This document shows, one piece after another, positions 31,188 through 43,268 of a stretch of 64,000 nt of DNA (its first letter is position 1; each line of letters begins with the position of its first letter). A model generated the notes under the pieces. It made no database searches and was not told where the DNA came from. It was given only the letters and a program-made list of their open reading frames with translations. The stretch covers positions 1,134,931,254-1,134,995,253 of the forward strand of contig NC_056726.1 of assembly GCF_019279795.1 (NCBI RefSeq). Reading direction: 5' to 3'. Source of the stretch: Protopterus annectens. Its lineage: Eukaryota; Chordata; Ceratodontiformes; Protopteridae. The translations under genes and the position numbers were made by a program.

Positions 31188-32575
31188 TGTGTTCATAGGT
31201 TCATAGGTAGGTACTAGGCTATTGGCCCTAGGGCCTATATAAGCCTAGCCAAAAAGGTACCCTGGCTTTCACCAGCCAAGAAAATTATTTTCCTGTGCCA
31301 CTGTCGGGCAAAGCCACAGCAGTGACCCCCAGCATGAATTTCCTATTTCCCATACAATCATCAAGATTTTTCTTGAAGAGTGCTAATGAGGAGCTTTGTT
31401 TGATATAGATAGGTAGTTTGTTCCAGAGTATGGGAAGTCTCTGGAACAGGAATCTATCCCTCCAGCATGTTCTGTTTATTGTGGTGACAAGGTTTAGGTC
31501 CCTAGAGCTTGTAGCTCAAAGGGATTGGGATTTGTTTAAGTGGAGTATGTCCAACAGACTGACATAGCTTTGTATGTTAGGCAGAAATCGCCTCTGAGTA
31601 GGCGATATGCAACGGAGTAAAGCTGGAGTTTTTTGAGACGGTCTGCCTAGGGCATCTGTTTGAGGCCAGTAATCCTCTTTATGAGGTATTTCTGTGGCCT
31701 TTCCAGTTGTTGTAGATGTCTTGTGAGGTACATACCTCAAGGGGCTTTGTACTCTATAATGGGTCTAATGAGTGACGAGTAGAGGGGAACAATGACCTCT
31801 GTTTTCCTGGATGAGAAACCTTTTGTGATGAGGTGTGCCACGTAGAAGGATTTCCTGACTACTGTGGCGATGTGATTATCAAAGGAGAGACTACTGTCCA
31901 CCTGTGTCCCAAGGTCTCTTATCACACTTACGGTGTTAAGTAGACTACTGCCTGTGTGGTAGTTCAGGAGTACAGAGTTTTTACCAAAGGGGATGACAGT
32001 GCACTTTTTGGCATTGAGCTTGAGGCCATGGCTTTGACACCAGGCACCTGCCTCAGTGAGGCCCTTTTGTGGGATGTCCACATTGTTAGGAGTTTCGATT
32101 ATTGCTCCTAGTTTGCAGTCATCTGCGAACTTCATTAGCCAAAGACCTTCTCTGTTAGCCTGTACTTCAGAGAAGTAGTTACCAAACAGGAGAGGACACA
32201 GGACTGAAGCCTCTGATACTCCACTTGTCACTGGTCTGAACTCGGATTTGGAGTCTGCTACTTTCACAGTGTGGGTTCTGCCAGTGATCCACTTGGCAAT
32301 CCATCTTGTGACATAGGGATTTATACCTAGTTTAGTGAGTTTATCTATAATTACAGAGTGGGGAATGATGTTGAAAGCCTTGGCGAGATCCAAATAGGCT
32401 GTGTGAACCACCTTACCCTTGTCTACGGCTTTGATGACTGCTTCAAAGAAGTCTGTCAGGTTTAGGTAACATGATCTCTTTTTTACAAACTCGAACTGGG
32501 TGAGGTCTAGAGTTTGGAGATTACCAGTGTCTTTGTTTATAAGTTCCATGATGCCTTTCTGGCAGACAGCCGTGG
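31188..32575 (-). mobile_element. CR1-like LINE D, 5' truncated
   Basis: Minus-strand copy from the common 3' tail (31188-31210, CTATGAAC units) through the 3' UTR to the RT. It is truncated near 32575 inside the RT. It sits inside a satellite unit and appears to have removed a few tens of bases of it. Confidence 0.88.
31516..32549 (-). pseudogene. LINE D ORF2 fragment (RT and C-terminal region)
   Basis: CR1-type RT starting at the MELINKDTGNLQTLD block: TQFEFVKKRSC, YLDLAKAFNIIPHSVI, SGVSEASVLCPLLFGNYF (the usual PQGS is changed), catalytic LMKFADDCKLG intact, LIRPIIEYKAP at the end of the 270-codon frame (31737-32549). A frameshift near 31740 leads into the C-terminal piece. No endonuclease or ORF1. 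Confidence 0.87.
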
Positions 32576-32612
32576 ATTGAAGTCATTAAATAATGACAGA
32601 CATTTGAGTTTA

Positions 32613-32884
32613 TCAGCAGACCAAACCAAATATATGCAGGGAAGACAAAGTGCACGGATCAAACCAATGTATTGTTAAATCCAAAAAAGAATCCAGCACA
32701 AGGGGAAGATGAAAAATCTTTGGAATTTATTGTGGCAAACCCCATTGATACAAAAATAAAACCAAACCGGTTTCAGCTAGAAAATTGTAGCCTTCTTCAG
32801 TGCGTACTTTTTGATGCTTTTATTTTTGTATCAATGGGGTTTGCCACAATAAATTCCAAAGATTTTTCATCTTCCCCTTGTGCT
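32613..32884 (-). mobile_element. Hammerhead-bearing foldback element 2
   Basis: A 272-bp insertion with a perfect 15-bp TSD, AGACATTTGAGTTTA, at 32598-32612 and 32885-32899. Two arms of about 68 bp (32695-32762 and 32816-32884) are near-perfect inverted copies (AGCACAAGGGGAAGATGAAA and its complement). The ~53-bp loop between them holds a hammerhead-like core. The TSD length equals that of the coding PLE at 54637-55595. Confidence 0.85.
32763..32812 (-). ncRNA. Hammerhead-like motif in foldback 2
   Basis: Minus strand: CUGAAGA (32794-32800; the fifth base, A here, is the variable N7), helix II GGCU/AGCU, GAAA (32771-32774), helix III palindrome ACCGGU. Helix I is weak: two pairs next to the core, then A4/U4 across a larger internal loop. 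Core class matches the PLE at 9530. Confidence 0.65.
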
Positions 32885-33663
32885 AGACATTTGAGTTTAG
32901 ATGCCACATCCTTCAGAAAATTCATGCTAATTCAAAACCTATTATTCTACCAACTTTCTAGGTTTGTAAGGGCAATATTTAGAATCCATCCCTATTTGTC
33001 CCCCCATCATTTTAGGCTTTGTCCAGATGTTTTGCTCAAGAGATTGAGAGATATGACCTCGGCTCGCAATTATCTGGATTTTTGTCTCATATTTTCGGTT
33101 TGTTTCTCATAAAATTGTGTTTTTCTAGAAAATCATTGAGGGCTGAAGTCAGAAAATAATGACAGACATTTGAGCTTCAGACTTCATATATTTCAGAAAA
33201 TGCATACTAATGAAAAACTTATTCTAGCCACTTTCTAAGGAAGTAGGGGGGTGTATGTGTGTGACTCATACCTCTCAAATGTACAGATTTTCATAAAATG
33301 TCTAGATTTTTGCCTTATATTTTTGGTCTGTTCCTCATAAAAATTCTGTTTTTGACAAATCACAGAGATGAGCTAAGTATTAAAGTTACTAAATAATGAC
33401 ATGCATTGGAGTTTCAGACTTAATGTCCTTCAGAAAATGCATTCTAACAAATTATTTTCTTGCTACTTTCTAAATGTGTCCCTAGTTTGGGGCCTTTGTG
33501 AGTGTGCATGTATGTATGTATGTATAAGAGGCAAGTAACATACCCTCAGCTGTCCAGGTTTTGCAGAATGTCCAGATTTTTGCCCCATATTCTTCTAAAA
33601 AGGATTGGAGTTGCTAAATAAAGACAGACATTTGACTTTTAGACATCATATCCTTTAGAAAAC

Positions 33664-33941
33664 CGTGGTGGTACGGTGGAAGCGTTGTTACCTCACAGCA
33701 AGAGGTTCTCCCGTTTGATTCTCGGCTGGGCTTGGGATTGTCTTCTGTGTGGAGTCTGCATGTCCTCCCCACGGTTGGGTAGTATTCGAAAGACATGCGT
33801 GCGTAAATGGGTGGGCCTTTATTGAAGGCTGGGCGTCGAGCTGGCACCTCGGCGTTTTCGTAAAGATCTACTGCCAGTCATTAGCAGACTGGAGTTCCGC
33901 TGTGGCGACCCCTTACCAGGAAAAGCCGAAAGACAAACAAC
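33664..33941 (+). mobile_element. tRNA-derived SINE, family 2, full length
   Basis: A 278-bp copy with a 14-bp TSD, ATCCTTTAGAAAAC, at 33650-33663 and 33942-33955. Head GTGGTACGGTGGAAGCGTTG with B-box-like CCGTTTGATTCTCGGC, body TTCTGTGTGGAGTCTGCATG, tail GGCGACCCCTTACCAGGAAA followed by AGCCGAAAGACAAACAA. The tail matches the 3' end of the RTE LINE at 47500. Confidence 0.9.
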
Positions 33942-34073
33942 ATCCTTTAGAAAACTGCATACTAACACAAATCCTGTTGTTCTAGCAATTTTCTAAGTTC
34001 ATGACAGAAATATTTATAATCTGTCCTATTTATTTTAGGCTTTGTCCAGATTTCTTGCACTGAGATGTTGAGG

Positions 34074-36370
<2,297 letters not shown>

Positions 36371-36432
<62 letters not shown>
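36371..36432. repeat. (TA)n microsatellite
   Basis: About 31 TA units, directly abutting the MITE at 36433. Confidence 0.95.
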
Positions 36433-36434
<2 letters not shown>

Positions 36435-37003
36435 CTCACTTTATAATCTCGAAATTCTGAAATATCGAATTTCAGAATCTCAAGATCATAAAGCCAAAAG
36501 CCCATAATAGCGAAACCCCAGAAGCGCAAAATTAAAAATCTCAAAGGTTGGGCTGTTAAATTAGTGTTTCTGGTGTTGCACTGTGTTAATGGATAGCTAG
36601 AGATTCAGGTAAGTGTTTATGTTCTAAGGGTTTTGGTTAGGGGCTTTAGTGTGTGTCAGTGTTTTTTGTTACTGGATGCGTGTGTGCGTGGGGAATGTAG
36701 CTTGTATGGTGGTGTTTTTGTGTGTCTGTCTGTGTAGTGCGACCTTGGAATTAGTATATTTAAGTAGGGGGGGGGGTGTGGCCACATGGGGGGTGCAAGG
36801 GGGCTTGTCCCCCTGCTTGTATGTAGTGTATGTGTGTGGAGAGGATGGTGTATGTATGTGTATGTGTGTGGTGTATGGATAGTAAAGAAGTTGCAATTCT
36901 GAATTTCGCGCTTCTGGGGTTTCGCTGTTATGAGCTTTCGGCTTTATGTTCTCGAGATTCTGAAATTTGATATTTTAGAATTTCAAGATTATAAAGTGAA
37001 CCC
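36433..37003. mobile_element. MITE-like element with long palindromic terminal repeats
   Basis: Ends GGCTCACTTTATAATCTCGA and its near complement (TCACTTTATAATCTTGAAAT read from the right). Terminal inverted repeats extend about 110 bp, to AGCGAAACCCCAGAAGCGC on both sides. Each terminal repeat also contains its own palindrome (ATTCTGAAATATCGAATTTC region). The core has a run of G and GGGGGGTGCAAGGGGGC at 36787-36803. It encodes nothing. The TSD is masked by flanking microsatellites. Confidence 0.8.
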
Positions 37004-37004
37004 A

Positions 37005-37081
<77 letters not shown>
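37005..37081. repeat. (TG)n then (TA)n microsatellite
   Basis: About 20 TG units followed by about 17 TA units. Confidence 0.95.
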
Positions 37082-37085
<4 letters not shown>

Positions 37086-37644
37086 GGCAGGAATCAGGCA
37101 ATGCAAGACCAGTCAAAGCTCCCTGCAAATACTTTGAAAAGAGGAAAAGTGAGACAGCATGTTTCAGAATTTGCACTTCCATTTCCAAAGTGTTAGGGTC
37201 ACAGTATAGCGTGTCATATTTTTAAAAGAAATTTCATCTTTTAAACTTTTGTCATGTACTTGAATGCTTTCACATCTTATGTGCATCTTATTCTGTAAGT
37301 TACATTTAGAGTACTGTAGATTGTCCATGAACATTTAATGGTTCATTTGGCTGACCCAATTAACAGGTGGCCTAAATAACAAATAAGAAAGACAAGGCCA
37401 TCATTGCCAACTTGGGTTTAAGAGTCACTTCATATAACACTGGAAGAAAAAAATAATTTTTGAGTATGCACATTGAGTGGTTTAACACTAAATGTAAGAG
37501 AATATGTCCACGAGTATGGCAGTGATTTCCTCAAACATCCAACAGAAATTAGAACAATTAGTTATCTTCATATATTCAAAACACAACTGGATTCCATTTT
37601 TATGTGCAAGGTTTTGTAGCCTAAATTTGCATTCTACAGATTCT
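37082..37644. other. Gene-free stretch, unclassified
   Basis: No element or coding signal seen. Confidence 0.5.
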
Positions 37645-38099
37645 GAGATCATATGATCATAGGATCATAGGACATTACCCAGAGGTCATTTTAAGCCTAG
37701 TCGTTTCAACCTAATGCAATACCATAGTGGTACTAGTCAATACCCTAAATTGCATTTAGTGACAACTGCCCAGGCCCAGGAAGTTTCTGGGCACTGTCCC
37801 TGGTAAGAATTTACGGTGCCTCATCCATTCATCCAGGTTTCTCTTGAACAGTGTCATAGAGGTGCTCTGTTTTACATGAATTGGTAGACTGTTGCAAATA
37901 TGTGTCAGCCTCTGGGAGATAAATCTGTGTCTCCATCATGTCCTATTTAAGTCTCAGACCATATTTAAGTACCTGGAATGGGTAGCCCTAGACCCATTTG
38001 ATTTACAGATATGCAGTAAGTTCATTAGGTTTAGATCTTGGATTGCTCTGTAGGCCAGGCATAAGTCTCCCCTAAGAAGTCTATACAATATGGAGTATA

Positions 38100-40545
38100 G
38101 TTACTGGGAGTTTAGTCACTCTGTGTAAGGTATATGCTAGAGGCCCTTCATCTTCTTTGTTAGAAACCTCTGAGGTCTCCCTTACTGCTGTAGGTGCTTA
38201 GTATGGTACATACCGAATGGGGCATTGTACACGATTATGGGCCGGATAAGTGCAGAGTATAGGGGGGGTTATAACTTTTTTTGCTTTCAAGACGATGCCT
38301 TTACTAATCAAGTGAGCTATGTGGAAAACTTTCCTTACAATGGCAGACACATTGTGGTTGAAGTTAAGGTCACAGTCAACCTGTGATCCTAGGACCCTTA
38401 CCACTTTGTGGGTACTTAGGATATTATTGATTTGCTAGTGTGAAGAGATATGGTTTGTGCCAAAGGGAATGATGCTGCATTTCTTTGCATTCAGTTTGAG
38501 ATTGTGACTAATACAGCAGTCATTAGCATGTGTGAGACCCTCCTGGAGTACACTGACATCATTTGGGGATTCAGTGATTGCACCTAGTTTGCAGTCATCT
38601 GCAAACTTGGTCAGCCACAACCCTTTAGTTTTTACCTGAACTTCTGAGAAGTACATACCAAACAGTATGGGGTCCAAGACTGACCCCTGTGGCATGCCGC
38701 TGGTAAAAGGTCTGCAGGTTGCTATGGAGTCATCCACTTTGATAGTGTCTGTCCAGTTTGTGAGCCAGTTGGCAACCCATCTTATAATGAAGGGGTTTAC
38801 ATTTTACATTCAGTTTGCTACGTTTATTGGTAATGCCTGAATGTGGGAGTGTGTCAAAAGCCTTTGCCAAGTCAAGTTATGCTGTGTGCACAGATTTTCC
38901 CTCATCAATGGCCTTGGGTACACTTTCAAAGAAATCCACCAGATTTAGCAGGCAGGATCTGCCCTTCATGAAGCCGAATTGGGTAGGGTCCAGGGTTTGG
39001 AGCTCACCTGTGTCTTTATTTATTAGGTCCATATATGTTCTATGGCCTTATAGATGAGGTTGGTCAGGCTTATGGGTCTGTAATTCCCCTAGTCTGTTGC
39101 TAGACTACCTTTGTGGAGGGAGAATAACTGTAGCTGTTCTCCATTCAGCAGGAACAAACCCCGTGTTTAGGCTATGATTGAAAAGGGTACTTAGTGGTGA
39201 TGCTAATTCATGTTTTAGCCTGTTTAGAAGGCAGCCTGGGATGTCATCTGGTCTCATAGAGGCCGTGTTCTTTGCCTTGGACAGGGCTTTGAGCATGTGC
39301 TCTTCAGATATGTAAGGTGTGGCGGGGAGTTTGTGGGAGCGTTTGTTGTAAGTTAGGAAGGGATAAGGGAGTGAAATTTTCACCAAACCTATCTGCTAGT
39401 AGGTTTGCTGTCTCTGTAGGGTCAGTGTGTGTGATACCATTGGCCACCAGTTCTGCACATGCTTGGGTCCTACTCTTAAGGTTATGTACATAGATGTAAA
39501 AGGCCTTATGGTTTTCCTTTCCAGTACTTGCTAGATTTCTCTCAAAGGAGCTCTTGGATGATTTGACAAGTTGTCCTATTTGCCTGTTAAGGCAGAGGAG
39601 GGTGCTTTTCCATTGTTGGGTCCTTGTCTTTCCTTTCTTGGACAGCAACGTTTTGTGTTTATTGTAGAGTTTGTTGATGCTTGAAGTCTACCATGGCAGC
39701 TTGATTTTACTTGGGGCTCTGGCTTTGGTTCTGTCTGGTACAGCCAAGTTTATACACCTAAGTGTAAGCTTCAGTGTAGTTACCACTTTCAGCTTGGGGT
39801 GGGGCTTGGACTGCATTTATACCTTCACCTAGGAGGGTATAGTTTGCCTTGGTGAAGTTGTTTAGTCTGATTTCACCCTTTGCGAGTTCTGGTCTTATTG
39901 TCAGTTCAAAGGTGACTGATTTGTGGTAAGTTTTAACTAATGAGGGTCCAACAGTTGCAATAGTGCACCTGTCTGACATGATGGTGAGCACCAGATCTAG
40001 AATGTTTTTCCCCTTGTCAGGCTATAGACAATTTGCTCCAGGGCATTTGAATTCACAAGGTCAAGGAACTTTTCTGCTAGCAAGTTTGGGCTAGAGTAGG
40101 TTTTACAGTTAATGGTGGGATAATTGAAATCTCCCATAACCAGTGTGTTCAGTAAAATGTGGATTGCCTTCAGTTTGATTAAGGAGGCTTTTGTGGGTGT
40201 TGTGACCCATGGAGAGAGATCTATAACTGGCTAAAACTTGAATGGGGGTCTTACCCATCATAACCTGCACCTGGAGTAATTCCATGGAGTTGTCCAGTCT
40301 AACTAGACGTAAGGTGAATTTATCCCTAATATACATTGAAACACCACCTCCTTTGGTTTTCACATGTTGCTTTTGCAGTCTGTAGTTGTGGAAGGCATTG
40401 TAGCCTTGCAGGGCCGGGGTACTCTCTGAATGTTTAAACCAGGTTTCTGTGACTGCACAGACATCTACATCTTCTAGTGATAGAAGTGATTCCAGGGAGT
40501 GCAGTTTGGTTTAAGCTCCTTGCATTTAGCAGCATGACCCTTATT
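38100..40545 (-). pseudogene. LINE E ORF2 remnant
   Basis: Endonuclease blocks KGGGVSMYIRDKFTLRLVRL and IQVLASYRSLSMG (40109-40363), then broken GDFN region. Linker with SSKSSFERNLASTGKENHKA (39304-39648). RT blocks: ASMRPDDIPGCLLNRLKHEL and FVPAEWRTATVIL (39105-39386), SGMPQGSVLDPILFGMYFS and catalytic LTKFADDCKLG (38435-38737), then VRVLGSQVDCDLNFNHN (38198-38404). Many frameshifts. More decayed than LINEs B, C, D and F, so an older insertion. Confidence 0.83.
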
Positions 40546-40564
40546 TTGCTCTGATTGGTTAATG

Positions 40565-41509
40565 TCACATTGGTAATGTTTTCAAGACCTTGCCTAAAAA
40601 GGGACTATGGGAAAAGCAAGTGCCTTTTCCAACAGCTGAAAGTATATGGGGTGCCAGGTGTAAACTGTCTCTGGTAATGCAGTGAGGTTTGTCGACTATG
40701 GCTTCCCAGGCAGACAGCAACTGGATCACCTTGGAATGGCACCAAAAAGTAAGACAATAATTGAAATCAATCATTTTTGTTTATACTGTGGCATCATTCT
40801 AGGTGAGGGTAGTTTGCTACTCAAGGCTAGGGCCATACCTGCCTGGGACACATACTCAGAGAGCTTGACCATGTATCTCTTCATATAGTCCAGTGAGGTA
40901 TATCTCAGGTCATTCACACCAAAATGAACTATGACAGAGTCACAACAGTACTTTTCGCTGAGAGACCTGAGTGCATGCATGATTTGGTGATTTCTGGCAC
41001 TGGACAGGCAGATGACCAAGACTTTCTCCTTGTCCAGCCTGGTGAGTTGGACATCCATGTGCCTCACTATTGAGTCTCCAATGACAAGAAAACATGTTTT
41101 TTGAGTGTTACTCCTTACAGGCTAGGTGGGTAAGTCACTGGTGTTGCTATGTGTCATGGGTGCTTCTGAGACCATGTTATTTGTAGCAGACTTGTGTTTT
41201 GGAGGTCTCTGGTGTTTCAGTAAGTTTTTTGAGACAACCTCCACATATGGTATTTACGTGTTTGAGGCAGCGGTACGTCTATGAGTAGTGGAACTATATG
41301 GGTGAGTTGGCAACCTGCTCTGTGTTACTCTTTTGAGTGAGAGAGAGCATGGATTCTAGATTCTTGGTGTAAATACATCTCTTTCACTCTGTACTAGACT
41401 GTTTTGTTAGTAGAGGGTTGTCTATGTAGATGAGGCAATTGCTACACTGCCTTAGGAGACCCAGGTCAACAAGGTTGACAGGTGAAACAAGAGTAGTCCA
41501 ACTGTCCAT
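40565..41509 (-). pseudogene. LINE E ORF1 remnant (SGNH esterase type)
   Basis: Start at 41509 (MDSWTTLVSPVNLVDLG), followed by the Cys cluster (RQCSNCLIYIDNPLL). The esterase half is readable at 40771-41067: HMDVQLTRLDKEKVLVICLS, VHFGVNDLRYTSLDYMKR; and at 40565-40774: LLSAWEAIVDKPHCITRDSL then HLAP. The GDS block is out of frame. The order is the same as in LINE A ORF1, which supports the assignment. Confidence 0.8.
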
Positions 41510-41530
41510 AATGCAAGGATGAAGACTGTT

Positions 41531-43052
41531 GTCACTAATGTGGCTTTTCAAAAATGATCCCTGAAGAGCTTAGTGAATTGATGTTTCTGCCTGGGTCTTA
41601 AGGGAAAATTTGTTGACTTAAACTGTCCGGCTTTGGCATACAATTGCCCGGCTGTGCACAGTGTTGCGCGATGTGCAAACCACCTGCTCAGATACAGGGC
41701 CTAAATTCCAAAATTCAAAAGTACCAATGAGGATGCTTATTTCAAGCCCTAGACCAGACTCCCTTTACCAGTCAGGTGCCAATGAAACACAATTCTCTGA
41801 CAAAAGTGCAGATAGGCCCCTTCCAATCCAAGCTGGCCTGGAAAACGTGCTTAGGACACACAAACCACTACAAACAGTTCCAGAAGCAGCAGGCCTGGAT
41901 CTAGACTATGCTACAGTTACTAGCTACCTTTGTTTTGGTGGAAAACACTACAGAATATTTAACACAGCATAAAAATAGCAGTGAGACACTGAAAAAAATG
42001 TTTGCAACAGCAGAAAATCAACCAAGAGACTCTAAAGAATGAATTAAACAGTTAACAGATCAGTTAATTGCATACTGCTTGATGGGAAAACCAGAACAAG
42101 CAAAACAGATAGCTTTAAAACAGTGAAAAACACCAATAAATACTTAACAAATACTGGCAACAACAAGAAAACTTGCTAAACAGTGAGAACAGCAATAAAG
42201 ATGGTCTCCCATGAAGTCATGAGTCTTGTAATGCCAAAACATTGAAACACTGTCATATGAAGATACCTTAGTGGCATACCTCATCAGTTCAAAACAAGTG
42301 CCATGCAGGAGGACTCCTGAGTATGCCTAGAGGCCTTCTGCAGCCTCTTCTGTGAAGAGGATACTAGCTCAATGGAATCATCTGCCACCTAGTAAAGGAC
42401 ACGTTATAGCCACTCCAAAGCAGGGGTCATGCAGTGGGATGTATGAGAATAAGCAGTTTCATCGCTGTCATCTACTGAGGAAGAATCTGGAATAGAGGCA
42501 AGGTGCTTCTTCTTACCCAGGGCCTTCTTCTGTTTTTTTTTTTTTCGGGTATGAATTCTACAAAATCACAATTTATATTCTGGAGCAGATGCCATGCTGG
42601 TGGACTCCAGAAAGATTGCATTCTCACAGAACTGCTGTTTGGCACAAGATGTAGGACTGTGGACTAAATAATTGGCTGTTCCATCCTGCTAGAAGATGCC
42701 AGTACCAAAGATGAGACATATGGCACAGATGGGAACTGCTGCAGATGTGCTTCCTTCCTCATTGATTAACATTGTTACTCACAGCTGCATCGGTGCTAAG
42801 ACTCTGTGCTAAACACTCCAAAAATGACACATCACAGCCCAATATTTACACAGATCCCAGTGTAAGAATTGACACCTATGGGGTTCAAGAGCAGCATCCT
42901 TGTGAAAAGTGTCAAACTGTGGTCTAGACAGAAAATCTGGGGCATCTTAGGTTGTGGCAAGAATATTGCCAGATCTCCTTGCTCCTACAAAAGTTGAAAA
43001 GGTACCACATTTTATAGTATCTTTGTCAATTTGTCATAATTAATGACAACAG
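41531..43052. other. LINE E 5' flank and unclassified stretch
   Basis: Bases 42020-42130 (AGAGACTCTAAAGAATG, GGGAAAACCAGAACAAGC) resemble 23965-24045 and are probably CR1-like LINE 5' UTR. Beyond 42200 nothing is recognised. On the minus strand 42470-42560 reads as a Lys-rich then Ser/Asp-rich peptide, reminiscent of retroelement Gag, but it is short and broken. Confidence 0.45.
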
Positions 43053-43064
43053 TTTTATAAGATG

Positions 43065-43256
43065 AATAACCGAGATGAACAAACCAAAATTAAGATCCAA
43101 AGCAGATGAAACACCACATCACTGGATAAAAAAAAGTTTAATCCACTGCCACTAACAACAAGTTAAGCACTTTGATCCATTTATGTTAGGACTTCATCAG
43201 AACCTTTTTGGACTATCCAGTGTGATCTGAGGTGTTTCATTTGATTTGGATCTTAA
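43065..43256 (-). mobile_element. Hammerhead-bearing foldback element 3, decayed
   Basis: About 192 bp, flanked by TTTTATAAGATG (43053-43064) and TTTTATGAGATG (43257-43268). Inverted arms: AAAATTAAGATCCAAA and GATGAAACACC near 43084-43115, with complements at 43225-43260. The ~70-bp loop carries a decayed hammerhead. Same plan as foldback 2. Confidence 0.75.
43160..43205 (-). ncRNA. Decayed hammerhead motif in foldback 3
   Basis: Minus strand: CUGAUGA (43194-43200), helix II GUCC/GGAU, but the second box reads CAAA where GAAA is expected, and helix III reads AGUGCUU rather than AGCGCUU. G12 is essential, so this copy should be inactive. It is a relative of the GCGC-type motif at 28935. Confidence 0.6.
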
Positions 43257-43268
43257 TTTTATGAGATG

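Larger units (their letters stand above)
37645..41530 (-). mobile_element. CR1-like LINE E, old near-full-length copy
   Basis: Minus-strand LINE with the same gene order as A, B and F but more diverged: ORF1 (41509-40565), endonuclease (about 40540-39758), linker and RT (39648-38198), C-terminal region and 3' UTR, and a tail of CTATGATC units (37645-37672) in place of CTATGAAC. This marks a sister subfamily. Confidence 0.85.

Noticed and set aside
36928..37225. Open frames across the TG/TA microsatellites
   Set aside because: They translate dinucleotide repeats (Val-Cys and Ile-Tyr runs) and have no start or domain context.
42275..42310. TCATCAG (complement of CTGATGA) as a hammerhead box
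   Set aside because: No GAAA box at a suitable distance on the minus strand.
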